Assembly (NCBI RefSeq): GCF_918320885.1
Contig: NZ_OU907312.1
Coordinates: forward strand, 558,001 to 622,000
Direction: 5' to 3'
Length of the DNA: 64,000 bases
Source of the DNA: an unidentified bacterial endosymbiont
GTDB lineage: Bacteria; Pseudomonadota; Gammaproteobacteria; Enterobacterales; G038960095
Shown one piece after another: positions 9,035 to 17,380 of the stretch. Position numbers and translations under genes: made by a program. Below the pieces are notes generated by a model. It had not been told where the DNA came from and searched no databases. It saw only the letters and a list, made by a program, of their open reading frames with translations. Numbering within the stretch: the first letter of the stretch is position 1; every line of letters starts with the position of its first letter.

Positions 9035-10249
9035 TTATTGCCGGTAAGTGGACAAAAAACGAGCTAATTGACCGATAGCGCTCTCCAGCTGAGTGATGGA
9101 GGGTAGGGTGACAATGCGAAGATGGTCTGGATAAGGCCAATTAAATCCCCTCCCATGGATTAATAACACTTTCTCCTGACGCAGTAAATCGAGCGCCAAC
9201 TGTTGATCGTCGGAGAGCTGGAAGCGCTGTCTATCTAACCGGGGAAAAAGATAGATTGCCCCGCTTGCTTTAACGCAAGAGACACCAGGAATTTGGTTGA
9301 GCAGTTGCCAGGCGTGGTGGCTCTGTTCATACAGCTGACCGCCAGGTTGCGTCATCTCACGAATATAGTGTGGCGTGTTCAGGGCGATGGGGATGGCATA
9401 CTGCATCGGCACGTTGGCACACAGCCGCATGGAGGCCAGTAACTCTAACCCCTGTAAATAGCTCTGTGCTAGGTGTATGGGGCCAGTGATGACTATCCAA
9501 CCCTGTCTAAATCCCGCCAGAAAATAGGCTTTGGATAGACCATTAAAAGTGATGGTCAGTACATCGGGAGCTAGAGCAGCTATTTTATGGTGCTGGGTCC
9601 CCTCATAGAGAATTTGGTCGTAAATCTCATCGCTGAATAGAATCAATTGATGCTCTCTGGCCAAGCGAGCAATCTCTAACAAGAGTGAGCGACTATAGAC
9701 GGCGCCCGTGGGGTTATTGGGATTAATGAGAACAATCCCACGGGTACGGGGGGTGATTTTACGTTGTAAATCGGTGAGATCAGGGAACCAATCTGCCCCT
9801 TCATCACAGAGATAGTGCACTACATGCCCGCCACAGAGAGAGACCGCTGCAGTCCATAGTGGATAATCCGGCATGGGAACCAATATCTCATCCCCTGGAT
9901 TGAGCAGGGCTTGCAGCGCTTGTACAATTAGCTCGGAAACACCGTTACCGATAAAGACTCGATCAGCGGTCAGATCGGCGAGCCCTTGCGCTTGGTAGTA
10001 GGCCACAATCGCTGCCCGGGCAGTGTAGAGCCCTTTGGAATCACAGTAGCCTTGGTTGGTTGGGAGATGTTGCAAAACCTGGCTAATAATCTCCTGGGGG
10101 GCTGTCAGACCAAAAGGGGCCGGGTTTCCCAAATTGAGCTTCAAGACGTGATGTCCCTGCTGCTCTAGCTGCTGTGCAGTTTTGAGCAGTGGCCCACGGA
10201 GATCGTAGTGAATGCCCTCAAGTCTTTGGGCGTGCTTGATCAAATTCAT
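9035..10249 (-). CDS. alaA: Glutamate-pyruvate aminotransferase AlaA
   Basis: PLP-dependent class I/II aminotransferase making alanine from pyruvate. The N-terminus LEGIHYDLRGPLLK...LNLGNPAPFG matches the AlaA (YfbQ) family closely. The PLP site is visible as NPNNPTGAVYS, SDEIYDQI, and the lysine in NGLSKAYFLAGFRQGW; the C-terminal Arg is in HLRIVTLPS. The length of 404 residues equals the E. coli protein. It stands alone on the minus strand between an IS scrap and coaD. Confidence 0.92.
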   Translation of the reverse strand: MNLIKHAQRLEGIHYDLRGPLLKTAQQLEQQGHHVLKLNLGNPAPFGLTAPQEIISQVLQHLPTNQGYCDSKGLYTARAAIVAYYQAQGLADLTADRVFIGNGVSELIVQALQALLNPGDEILVPMPDYPLWTAAVSLCGGHVVHYLCDEGADWFPDLTDLQRKITPRTRGIVLINPNNPTGAVYSRSLLLEIARLAREHQLILFSDEIYDQILYEGTQHHKIAALAPDVLTITFNGLSKAYFLAGFRQGWIVITGPIHLAQSYLQGLELLASMRLCANVPMQYAIPIALNTPHYIREMTQPGGQLYEQSHHAWQLLNQIPGVSCVKASGAIYLFPRLDRQRFQLSDDQQLALDLLRQEKVLLIHGRGFNWPYPDHLRIVTLPSITQLESAIGQLARFLSTYRQ

Positions 10250-10471
10250 TTAGAACAGCCTATTGTCCACGATCTAGGGGCTTAGGCGCTAAAGCGCCGC
10301 TAAGGTATCGATTCAAGGCCTCTAGTGTAACGACTCGATGATCCTAGCGGCAAGTGGCGTTATCACACTATTGAAGGAAAAATCGGTAGTGGCGCATCAT
10401 GACTGATGACGGACATTATCCGAGCGACCCTCGCCAATTTTATCTACGATTGATGCCAGAATTTCTGGGTT

Positions 10472-10996
10472 CTATAGGAGCTCAGCATGTTTACCCATCA
10501 CTCCAGGGGAGCCACCACCCTGTAGTTTGGCCGCTACTGCCACGGCGATGGGGGGGGGTAAAAATTGATCGACCTGACCACCATGGCGCGCTATCTCTTT
10601 CACCAAAGAGGAGGAGAGAAATAGCCACTCTGGAGCGGGGGGCAGGAATAGCGTTTGCACCTGGCTACACAGGCGATGATTCATCATTGCCCGCTGTAAC
10701 TCGCTATCGAATTCGCTGCTGTTGCGTACACCCCGCAGCAGCAGCGTGGCCTGTTGCTGCGCTAAGCAGTCGATTAATAGCCCATTGAAGCTGATTACCT
10801 GCACGTTAGGCAGGTGGTGGGTGGCGCTTTGAGCTAAAGTGACCCGTTCGGTCACCGTCAATAGCGGCTGTTTGTTACTGCTGTTGGCAATGGCCACCAC
10901 CACCTGTGCAAACAGCTTTGCTGCCCGCTGAATGAGATCAAGATGGCCATTGGTTAATGGATCAAAGGTGCCTGGATAGACTATTTTGGTCGGCAT
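10472..10996 (-). CDS. coaD: Phosphopantetheine adenylyltransferase
   Basis: Penultimate step of coenzyme A synthesis: transfers AMP from ATP to 4'-phosphopantetheine. The nucleotidyltransferase signature (GTFDPLTNGHLDLI, with the HxGH-type TNGH) is at residues 9-22, RGVRNSSEFDSE binds substrate, and LSSSLVKEIA is the ISSTxVKE motif. At 174 residues it is slightly longer than E. coli CoaD (159) because of a C-terminal tail. In E. coli coaD follows waaA; here the neighbours are alaA and an NlpC/P60 gene, which indicates rearrangement. Confidence 0.93.
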   Translation of the reverse strand: MPTKIVYPGTFDPLTNGHLDLIQRAAKLFAQVVVAIANSSNKQPLLTVTERVTLAQSATHHLPNVQVISFNGLLIDCLAQQQATLLLRGVRNSSEFDSELQRAMMNHRLCSQVQTLFLPPAPEWLFLSSSLVKEIARHGGQVDQFLPPPIAVAVAAKLQGGGSPGVMGKHAELL

Positions 10997-11111
10997 GGGT
11001 TTCAGTCATCGTGGACAGTGTGCTGGTGGGGCTAGAGCAGTCGCCATGACTCTATTGTAGCGAGGGTTAGCCAGGATTAAAAGGCAGCTGTGATCCTATC
11101 GCTCCCAGTGG

Positions 11112-11993
11112 CTATTGGGTTGACTGTGGGGGTTGTTTCGAGAGTGGGTAGTTGTCTGCCGTGACGACGATGAGGCGCTGCAACCGGTCGAGCAAAGTGT
11201 GAGGGATATTCGCATACCCCGTATCGACGTTCAGGGGCATGATCACTGAGCGTCCAATCAAGGCCCGTCCGGTTTGCTGTGTGGTAGAATCCACCGTTTT
11301 AAACCCCCAAAGGCTATTAAACAGGTGGGGAATGCCCTGTTTTTCGCCAAGATAGAGCACAACATGGCCAGGCAGCCACCCCAGTGTCAGGAAGGGCACC
11401 CCCTGCTGCTTAATGAGTGCCAGTTTTTGTGGGCGGTCCAATCCGGTTAAATCAAGATAGGGTTGTGCAGTCCTCGCTTGATCACCAGAGTTCCTGGGTA
11501 GCCAGATCCCGAAGGGTTGAAACAGTGTTACCAGCGTCGAGGAGCAGTCATACAGGCCACCAAGTCCCCCCCAGCTATAAGGAAGCCCCATCAGCTGATT
11601 GACCAGGGTGGCTAACTGGAGCGAGATCAGCGGTAAGGGGAAGCGGGCGGCTGCTGATTTCAACACCATCACTGGCTGGAGGAGCGCCTTCCCTTCGGCA
11701 TCGCTATTGGCCGCATAGAGTATCCAGTGGTCGAGTTGTTCTGCCACCAGCGGATGGAGGCTGCTGAGCTGTGCCTCGGTGATAAAGTTTGCTGTTGGAG
11801 TGACCAAGGCAGTTTTTAAAGTAGTGATAGTGGCATGACCCTGCTGTGGAGATTGCCACTGCTGAATGAAGTCAGCCTCTACGATAGCCACCTGCTGGGT
11901 GGGTAACCACCCAAAAGTATGGCCTAATAAGAGTAAGCGCCAAGCATTATCTCGGGTTTCATGCAGGATCAAGACGGGGGTATTACTCATCAC
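11112..11993 (-). CDS. NlpC/P60 cell-wall peptidase, N-terminus lost to an IS
   Basis: Peptidoglycan endopeptidase of the gamma-D-Glu/diamino acid class. The C-terminal NlpC/P60 domain keeps catalytic Cys150 (YDCSST), His210 (PGHVVLYLG) and a likely third polar residue His223. The N-terminal 45 residues look like the second of the bacterial SH3 domains that precede the catalytic domain in this architecture. The frame stays open upstream of the first start codon right up to the IS end at 12005, so the gene was probably longer and was cut by the insertion. No signal peptide remains, so export and function are doubtful. Confidence 0.75.
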   Translation of the reverse strand: MMSNTPVLILHETRDNAWRLLLLGHTFGWLPTQQVAIVEADFIQQWQSPQQGHATITTLKTALVTPTANFITEAQLSSLHPLVAEQLDHWILYAANSDAEGKALLQPVMVLKSAAARFPLPLISLQLATLVNQLMGLPYSWGGLGGLYDCSSTLVTLFQPFGIWLPRNSGDQARTAQPYLDLTGLDRPQKLALIKQQGVPFLTLGWLPGHVVLYLGEKQGIPHLFNSLWGFKTVDSTTQQTGRALIGRSVIMPLNVDTGYANIPHTLLDRLQRLIVVTADNYPLSKQPPQSTQ

Positions 11994-12044
11994 CCAACTC
12001 TCTTTGATCTTGCCACCTTTTTTTAGACACAGAGAAGAGAAACC

Positions 12045-12899
12045 TTAAGCGACCTGGGATAACCAATTTTTTTCAAAATTTACAGGAGACAGATAGCCTA
12101 GCGTTGAGTGCCGTCTCTGTCGGTTATAAAACACTTCTACGTATTCAAAAATGCTCAATTTGGCTTGTTCTCTGCTCTCAAAACGTTCAAAGTGGGTGTG
12201 CTCTGTTTTTAAGGTATGGAAAAAACTCTCTGCTACTGCATTGTCATAACAATTGCCCGTACTACTCATGCTAAGCGTTATCTGGTGATGCGCCGATACA
12301 GCCTTGAATCCTTTGCTGGTATACTGGCTGCCTCGGTCGGAGTGGTGGATGAGACCTGCAGCAGGCTTCCTCCGTGTTATTGCCTGGCGTAATGCTGCGG
12401 CTACTAACTCGGTGGTCATGTGAGCTTGCATATCCATCCCCACGATACTACGAGAGAACAGGTCCAGTACGATAGCAACATACAACCATCCCTCTTGGGT
12501 CGGAATATAGGTAATATCTGCTGCCCAGTATTGATCAGGGCGAGTGGCTGTGAACTTCTGCTTGAGTAAATTAGGCGCCACTGCGGCCTTTGGATCGACT
12601 ATTGTGGTTACCTTAAATCGTTTTTTCATCTTAGCCGCAATATGGGCTGCTTTCATTAGCCGACAAACCCGTTTGCGTGAACAGCGCTCACCTCTAGCTC
12701 GTAACTCAGCATGGATACGTGGGCTACCGTAAATTTGGTTGCTTATGGTATAAACCTCTTTAATTTCAGATATTAAACGCTCATCCTCACAATAGCGCTT
12801 GGATGGCTCAGCCTTGATAAACTGATAATAGCCACTGCGGGATACACCTAACACGTTGGACATCCTCTCTACGCTGAATTCCCCAGCATGCTTTTGCAT
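12045..12899 (-). CDS. IS3-family transposase OrfB, copy 1
   Basis: 284-residue integrase with intact DDE residues: Asp in WAADITYIPT, Asp in HSDRGSQYTS and Glu in AVAESFFHTLKTE, ending FYNRQRRHSTLGYLSP. The HTH_21 region (SRSGYYQFIKAEPS) is at the start. The orfB frame continues upstream of its ATG, fitting a fused OrfAB product made by -1 frameshifting at the A-run in orfA. Identical in amino-acid sequence to copy 2. Confidence 0.93.
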   Translation of the reverse strand: MQKHAGEFSVERMSNVLGVSRSGYYQFIKAEPSKRYCEDERLISEIKEVYTISNQIYGSPRIHAELRARGERCSRKRVCRLMKAAHIAAKMKKRFKVTTIVDPKAAVAPNLLKQKFTATRPDQYWAADITYIPTQEGWLYVAIVLDLFSRSIVGMDMQAHMTTELVAAALRQAITRRKPAAGLIHHSDRGSQYTSKGFKAVSAHHQITLSMSSTGNCYDNAVAESFFHTLKTEHTHFERFESREQAKLSIFEYVEVFYNRQRRHSTLGYLSPVNFEKNWLSQVA

Positions 12900-12910
12900 A
12901 AACTGGTATT

Positions 12911-13210
12911 TTACTTGCGGGCCACTGAGAAGATGCCCAAGGCTTTTTTTAGGATATCCCTCTCTTCGCGTGCTATCGCCAATTCTTTCCGCAATTGACT
13001 GAGCTCAGCATCAGACGCTTTCAGGTATCCTTTGCCCGGGAAAGCCTCTGCACCATCCTTGTTATGCTGATGGACCCACCCTGCCAATGTACTCTTGGGA
13101 ACTCCCAATTCCTCGCTCAATTGACAGAGCGTTTTACCAGTGCTGTGATACAGCTTTACCGCATTCAGCTTGAATTCCTTATCATAGCTCCTTGATTCCC
13201 CTTGATTCAT
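12911..13210 (-). CDS. IS3-family transposase OrfA, copy 1
   Basis: 99-residue helix-turn-helix protein (KEFKLNAVKLYHSTGKT, LSEELGVPKSTLAGWV) with a C-terminal coiled coil (LRKELAIAREERDILKKAL). The ILKKA codons contain seven consecutive A then G, the slippery site for frameshifting into orfB. Identical to copy 2. Confidence 0.9.
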   Translation of the reverse strand: MNQGESRSYDKEFKLNAVKLYHSTGKTLCQLSEELGVPKSTLAGWVHQHNKDGAEAFPGKGYLKASDAELSQLRKELAIAREERDILKKALGIFSVARK

Positions 13211-13355
13211 AACTTCACCTCAAAAAGTAACAAAAAATTATACGCTTTGTTCCTCTTCGTTGTGTCCGTTAAAGGGTAGCAAGATCAACCTGCATGCGTC
13301 TTATGGATATGACGCCTATTCGTCTCCTGTGGAGTAGTGAACCTCCACAGCTGTT

Positions 13356-14145
13356 TCAACGGAAATAGGTATGCAGTTTTTTACCATCAGGTAGCACGAT
13401 TGGCTGCGAGTAGCCATCTATGTGAATCCATCCCTCTACTACGTGGATTCTGTCGTGATCTGCTGGGCCACAGCGGGAGATGTAGCGGACCGACTCCTGG
13501 CCTTGGCAAGCCTTGGCGTCAGCTTCGCAGATGTGTTGCAAAACATTCTATCTGCGATGTTGGTAAGTGGTCAGATCACTGCTGCCATAACGTGCCTCTA
13601 GCTTCGCCAACGTCTCCTCTGGACTGAGCAGTACTGCAGAGGCAGTATTGCCCCCGAATCCCTTAGCATTGATGATAACGGCCTCTGCTGCGCCGATCTC
13701 GCGGGCTTCCGTTAATACATCGAGAGCAGGCACTGCAGCGCAGTCTGCCACCCGATCGATTGTGGTAATGCCCGGGACCCAACCGTATTGCCAGGCCCCT
13801 AGGGTAGCTGCGATCTGATCTCCAGCTGCAGTGCCCAGCGAATGTCCGACGTAGGGCTTTATCGAGGTCACGGCCAGTCGAACATCATTACCCAGCATGG
13901 CAGCCACAGTCTGCAATATTTTCGCCTCTGTAGAGCAGTTGAGCGGTGTGCCTGTGCCATGGGCATGGACGTACAGACTCCTTGCCCCGCTTTCCCCGAG
14001 CAATGACCAAGCTAAGGCGCCAGCTTTTAGCATGGTGACATAATTGCCGATGCCAGGTTCGGTAATCGACTTTTTGGATCCGTCTGCTTGGACGAATACA
14101 TCCGCTACCATCCCCAGGATATTGGCACCCAGATCCAGAGCTAAC
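13356..14145 (-). pseudogene. fabY-like beta-ketoacyl synthase, C-terminal remnant
   Basis: Reading leftward from the IS edge, LALDLGANILG and VADVFVQADGSKKSI are followed by the thiolase-fold motifs HGTGTPLN and KPYVGHSLGTAAGD (catalytic His residues) and GFGGN near the C-terminus. This matches the FabY-type ketosynthase (Pseudomonas PA5174 family), which condenses acetyl-CoA with malonyl-ACP to start fatty-acid synthesis. A TAG at 13548-13550 interrupts the frame; the same frame then continues for about 63 codons through a plausible FabY C-terminus (HVVEGWIHIDGYSQPIVLP). The N-terminal part is at 15429-15667, and about 290 residues between them are missing. Confidence 0.8.
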
Positions 14146-14222
14146 TGATCTTGCTACCCTTTAACGGACACAACGAAGAGGAACAAAGCGTATAATTTTT
14201 TGTTACTTTTTGAGGTGAAGTT

Positions 14223-14522
14223 ATGAATCAAGGGGAATCAAGGAGCTATGATAAGGAATTCAAGCTGAATGCGGTAAAGCTGTATCACAGCACTGGTAAA
14301 ACGCTCTGTCAATTGAGCGAGGAATTGGGAGTTCCCAAGAGTACATTGGCAGGGTGGGTCCATCAGCATAACAAGGATGGTGCAGAGGCTTTCCCGGGCA
14401 AAGGATACCTGAAAGCGTCTGATGCTGAGCTCAGTCAATTGCGGAAAGAATTGGCGATAGCACGCGAAGAGAGGGATATCCTAAAAAAAGCCTTGGGCAT
14501 CTTCTCAGTGGCCCGCAAGTAA
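14223..14522 (+). CDS. IS3-family transposase OrfA, copy 2
   Basis: 99-residue helix-turn-helix and coiled-coil protein, identical to the OrfA of copy 1. The run of seven A followed by G near 14482 is the likely -1 frameshift site joining it to orfB, whose frame is already open upstream of its ATG at 14534. Confidence 0.9.
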   Translation: MNQGESRSYDKEFKLNAVKLYHSTGKTLCQLSEELGVPKSTLAGWVHQHNKDGAEAFPGKGYLKASDAELSQLRKELAIAREERDILKKALGIFSVARK

Positions 14523-14533
14523 AATACCAGTTT

Positions 14534-15388
14534 ATGCAAAAGCATGCTGGGGAATTCAGCGTAGAGAGGATGTCCAACGTGTTAGGTGTATCCCGCAGTG
14601 GCTATTATCAGTTTATCAAGGCTGAGCCATCCAAGCGCTATTGTGAGGATGAGCGTTTAATATCTGAAATTAAAGAGGTTTATACCATAAGCAACCAAAT
14701 TTACGGTAGCCCACGTATCCATGCTGAGTTACGAGCTAGAGGTGAGCGCTGTTCACGCAAACGGGTTTGTCGGCTAATGAAAGCAGCCCATATTGCGGCT
14801 AAGATGAAAAAACGATTTAAGGTAACCACAATAGTCGATCCAAAGGCCGCAGTGGCGCCTAATTTACTCAAGCAGAAGTTCACAGCCACTCGCCCTGATC
14901 AATACTGGGCAGCAGATATTACCTATATTCCGACCCAAGAGGGATGGTTGTATGTTGCTATCGTACTGGACCTGTTCTCTCGTAGTATCGTGGGGATGGA
15001 TATGCAAGCTCACATGACCACCGAGTTAGTAGCCGCAGCATTACGCCAGGCAATAACACGGAGGAAGCCTGCTGCAGGTCTCATCCACCACTCCGACCGA
15101 GGCAGCCAGTATACCAGCAAAGGATTCAAGGCTGTATCGGCGCATCACCAGATAACGCTTAGCATGAGTAGTACGGGCAATTGTTATGACAATGCAGTAG
15201 CAGAGAGTTTTTTCCATACCTTAAAAACAGAGCACACCCACTTTGAACGTTTTGAGAGCAGAGAACAAGCCAAATTGAGCATTTTTGAATACGTAGAAGT
15301 GTTTTATAACCGACAGAGACGGCACTCAACGCTAGGCTATCTGTCTCCTGTAAATTTTGAAAAAAATTGGTTATCCCAGGTCGCTTAA
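14534..15388 (+). CDS. IS3-family transposase OrfB, copy 2
   Basis: 284-residue DDE integrase, identical in sequence to copy 1, with all catalytic residues present. Complete identity of two copies means recent transposition or ongoing gene conversion; the element is probably still active. Confidence 0.93.
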   Translation: MQKHAGEFSVERMSNVLGVSRSGYYQFIKAEPSKRYCEDERLISEIKEVYTISNQIYGSPRIHAELRARGERCSRKRVCRLMKAAHIAAKMKKRFKVTTIVDPKAAVAPNLLKQKFTATRPDQYWAADITYIPTQEGWLYVAIVLDLFSRSIVGMDMQAHMTTELVAAALRQAITRRKPAAGLIHHSDRGSQYTSKGFKAVSAHHQITLSMSSTGNCYDNAVAESFFHTLKTEHTHFERFESREQAKLSIFEYVEVFYNRQRRHSTLGYLSPVNFEKNWLSQVA

Positions 15389-15428
15389 GGTTTCTCTTCT
15401 CTGTGTCTAAAAAAAGGTGGCAAGATCA

Positions 15429-15667
15429 GAGCGCTCGTTACTGATGTCGCGCACCAGCGTGCCGGCGAGAACCTGTGGTTGTACCGCAATAGGGTTTTCG
15501 CGCCATGCGAGCTCCAACCCCATTCGGATGGCTAGATCCTGTACGACTGCATTCGCATCGTCGGCTGACAAATGAGGAAAAATCAATCGTTTGTAGCCCT
15601 GATGACCAGAAGTCCGCCCAGCAGCGTTAATCCCACCTGCCGCGACAATTAGTGGTGCTTGTTTCAA
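15429..15667 (-). pseudogene. fabY-like beta-ketoacyl synthase, N-terminal remnant
   Basis: About 79 codons starting MKQAPLIVAAGGINAAGRTSG and continuing GYKRLIFPHL, which matches the characteristic N-terminus of FabY-type ketosynthases (VGFGGxNPAGRSS...GYRR). It ends at the IS junction at 15428. The remainder of the gene (13356-14145) lies on the other side of the IS and lacks the middle of the protein, including the active-site Cys region. E. coli has no FabY and uses FabH, so its loss may be tolerated if a FabH is encoded elsewhere. Confidence 0.8.
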
Positions 15668-15922
15668 TTGTTAACCCTTTAGTTAAATGAGTAATCCATT
15701 ATGCGCAAGTTAGCTATTGTCGCTTTCCTACGGACGCTTGCTCGAACGCAGATCATGCTTGGGATCGGCCAAAGCGTACGGTGAAGCGGCGATATCTGAC
15801 CTTGACCCATCTGATGACCTTTAAAAAGTAGTAAAGTTTATACTCTTCGTTTATCTTCAGATCTGTCCATTAATTTGGGGGAACATCAATCTCACACTCC
15901 CTACTCTTTCGAGGCGATTTTT
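15668..15922. other. Intergenic region between fabY remnant and PAP2 gene
   Basis: About 250 bases. A short plus-strand frame at 15701-15784 encodes 27 residues beginning MRKLAIVAFLRT, which faintly resembles the N-terminus of FadI-type thiolases (xIAIVxGLRTPFAR) and may be a decayed gene start. The part nearest the PAP2 gene is AT-rich and could hold its promoter. Nothing else is recognisable. Confidence 0.35.
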
Positions 15923-16714
15923 ATGGTACTAGATGGCATTGTAGTAGCCAAAGCCTTGCTGATTCTTAGTCATGCTCCCACCTTGGCGCTGCTGATTGTG
16001 CTGGGATTTATTTGGTGGAGTCGACAGACTTTTTATCACATCACTAGCCTCATGTTGCTAGCCGGTATCGCCTCCGCAGCGCTAAAAGCCACCTTTAAGG
16101 TCCCACTGCCTCCGGCATTGGGGATCCCGGGATTTGGATTTCCTAGTGGGCACATGCTGATGGCAACGGTTTTATACACCTCAATAGCCTATAAAGCTAA
16201 AAGGCCCAGTGTTACCTTATTGATCTCACTACTCCTGGTAGGCATTGGGTATAGTCTGGTCTATAGGGGTTATCACTACTATAGCGATGTTTTCGGTGCG
16301 TTAGTTTTTGCGTTATTGCTCATGATTGGTTACACCCTCTGCTGTAAAAAAATCCCTGAAACTATGCCCTGGTTAACACTGGCGCTCGCTACCGCGATGG
16401 TGTGCTATCTACACCAGATAACTCCCGGGATCCCATTTTATGTCTGGGTAAACTACTACGCACTATTCGGGCTAGTGGTTGGTTCAACCATGGTTCAATC
16501 AACCAGCAGGGCGCAGCCTGTAGCACAAAAAATATTGGCCACTCTATTCTGGGTACTCGCTATATCAGCGCTGTCACTCTACCTGCAAAAGCTGTTTTGG
16601 CAAGGCACCCCCCGCACCAAAACCTCACAAATCAAAGGACTATTAACCTCTCCAGGCACCTTGATAGTGATGGATACTGAAATGAAACAACGGAGTATTA
16701 TCAACTTAAGCTAA
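15923..16714 (+). CDS. PAP2-family membrane phosphatase
   Basis: Polytopic inner-membrane protein of 263 residues with about seven hydrophobic segments. The PAP2 signature is present: FPSGHMLM (motif 2) and YRGYHYYSDVFGA (motif 3, the Arg, His and Asp of the SRxxxxxHxxxD motif with Ser replaced). The first motif (KxxxxxxRP) is not clear; KVPLPP is the nearest match. Members dephosphorylate undecaprenyl-PP or other lipid phosphates on the periplasmic side. I chose the ATG at 15923, preceded by GAGGCG; a TTG at 15875 is possible. Its end overlaps the 3' end of the convergent mutH by nine bases. Confidence 0.75.
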   Translation: MVLDGIVVAKALLILSHAPTLALLIVLGFIWWSRQTFYHITSLMLLAGIASAALKATFKVPLPPALGIPGFGFPSGHMLMATVLYTSIAYKAKRPSVTLLISLLLVGIGYSLVYRGYHYYSDVFGALVFALLLMIGYTLCCKKIPETMPWLTLALATAMVCYLHQITPGIPFYVWVNYYALFGLVVGSTMVQSTSRAQPVAQKILATLFWVLAISALSLYLQKLFWQGTPRTKTSQIKGLLTSPGTLIVMDTEMKQRSIINLS

Positions 16715-17380
16715 TAGCTGTGCCGTAAAAGCAGTTCTCAGATAAAAACCCAAGGGCAAGGTGCTGATCGGCCGCCCTTGGTGATCCACTGCTGCCGTTC
16801 GCGCCCGGCTATTCGCCGCTTTGGGACGCAGTTGCAACACCTCACCCCGATGTGCAGAGATCTGAGCAATGTCACCCAGAACAATGTGATCCATCAACTC
16901 TTCCCAATCAGTCTGCAATTGCCGCTCCTGTTGTACAGTGGGCGACCATAGCCTCGGGATACCAATCCGCCGCTCTGTCCATAGGTAGCCGCGCCGGCCA
17001 ACAATGGGGATCCATAACACCCGTTGCAATTTATGCCTGACCAAACTGTTAGACCAGCTGAGACCGCTATTCCCGATTAATGGAGCAACACAAACAAAGG
17101 TGCTTTCCAAGGGCTGCTCTCGCTCATCAACGGGAACTGTTTTTAACTCAATCCCCAATTGCGGAAAATCTTGCTGCGGTTTGCTGCCACTGCTAGCCCC
17201 TAGAGTCTGTTCAAGTAATAAACCAGCCCAGCCCTTGGTATGCCGCATTGTATTCGGCACCATGAAACCTGCCCTAGCCGCTAAGGTATCCAGCCTGTGA
17301 CCCGTTAAGGCGCAGGCACGCTGATAGAGCTGCCGTTCATTGTCTGGTGACACCCGGGCCAAAGAGGGTACTTGATTCAT
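16706..17380 (-). CDS. mutH: DNA mismatch-repair endonuclease MutH
   Basis: Nicks the unmethylated strand at hemimethylated GATC during MutS/MutL-directed repair. The catalytic D-x(n)-ExK motif is visible as DFPQLGIELKTVPV, and the DNA-contacting NSGLSW, RHKLQRVLWIP and RPKAANSRARTA stretches match E. coli. The length of 224 residues is near the E. coli 229, with a slightly shortened C-terminus. Its presence implies that Dam methylation and strand-directed repair are retained, which is notable beside a Pol I that has lost proofreading residues. Confidence 0.94.
   Translation of the reverse strand: MNQVPSLARVSPDNERQLYQRACALTGHRLDTLAARAGFMVPNTMRHTKGWAGLLLEQTLGASSGSKPQQDFPQLGIELKTVPVDEREQPLESTFVCVAPLIGNSGLSWSNSLVRHKLQRVLWIPIVGRRGYLWTERRIGIPRLWSPTVQQERQLQTDWEELMDHIVLGDIAQISAHRGEVLQLRPKAANSRARTAAVDHQGRPISTLPLGFYLRTAFTAQLLA

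Larger units (their letters stand above)
12005..13287 (-). mobile_element. IS3-family insertion sequence, 1,283 bp, copy 1
   Basis: Both ends begin TGATCTTGC on opposite strands; the inverted repeats continue as TACCCTTTAACGGACAC and CACCTTTTTTTAGACAC. The encoded proteins are identical to those of copy 2 (14146-15428), and the element is the same length, in inverted orientation 858 bp away. The flanking triplets (CTT and ACC) do not match, so no target duplication is seen. It truncates the NlpC/P60 gene to its left. Confidence 0.9.
14146..15428 (+). mobile_element. IS3-family insertion sequence, 1,283 bp, copy 2
   Basis: Same element as copy 1, with TGATCTTGC at both ends and identical encoded proteins. 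It sits inside the fabY-like gene. The flanking triplets (AAC and GAG) differ and the two halves of the disrupted gene are not contiguous, which indicates that a deletion beside the element removed most of the ketosynthase domain after insertion. Confidence 0.9.

Noticed and set aside
10399-10788. 129-residue plus-strand frame over coaD
   Set aside because: It is the antisense shadow of coaD, has low-complexity Arg/His/Pro composition and matches no family; coaD is unambiguous on the other strand.
12005-15428. Composite transposon carrying the ketosynthase segment
   Set aside because: The IS pair is inverted and identical, but no outer target duplication is present and the inner DNA is a broken piece of a gene whose other part lies outside, so a cargo-carrying unit is not supported.
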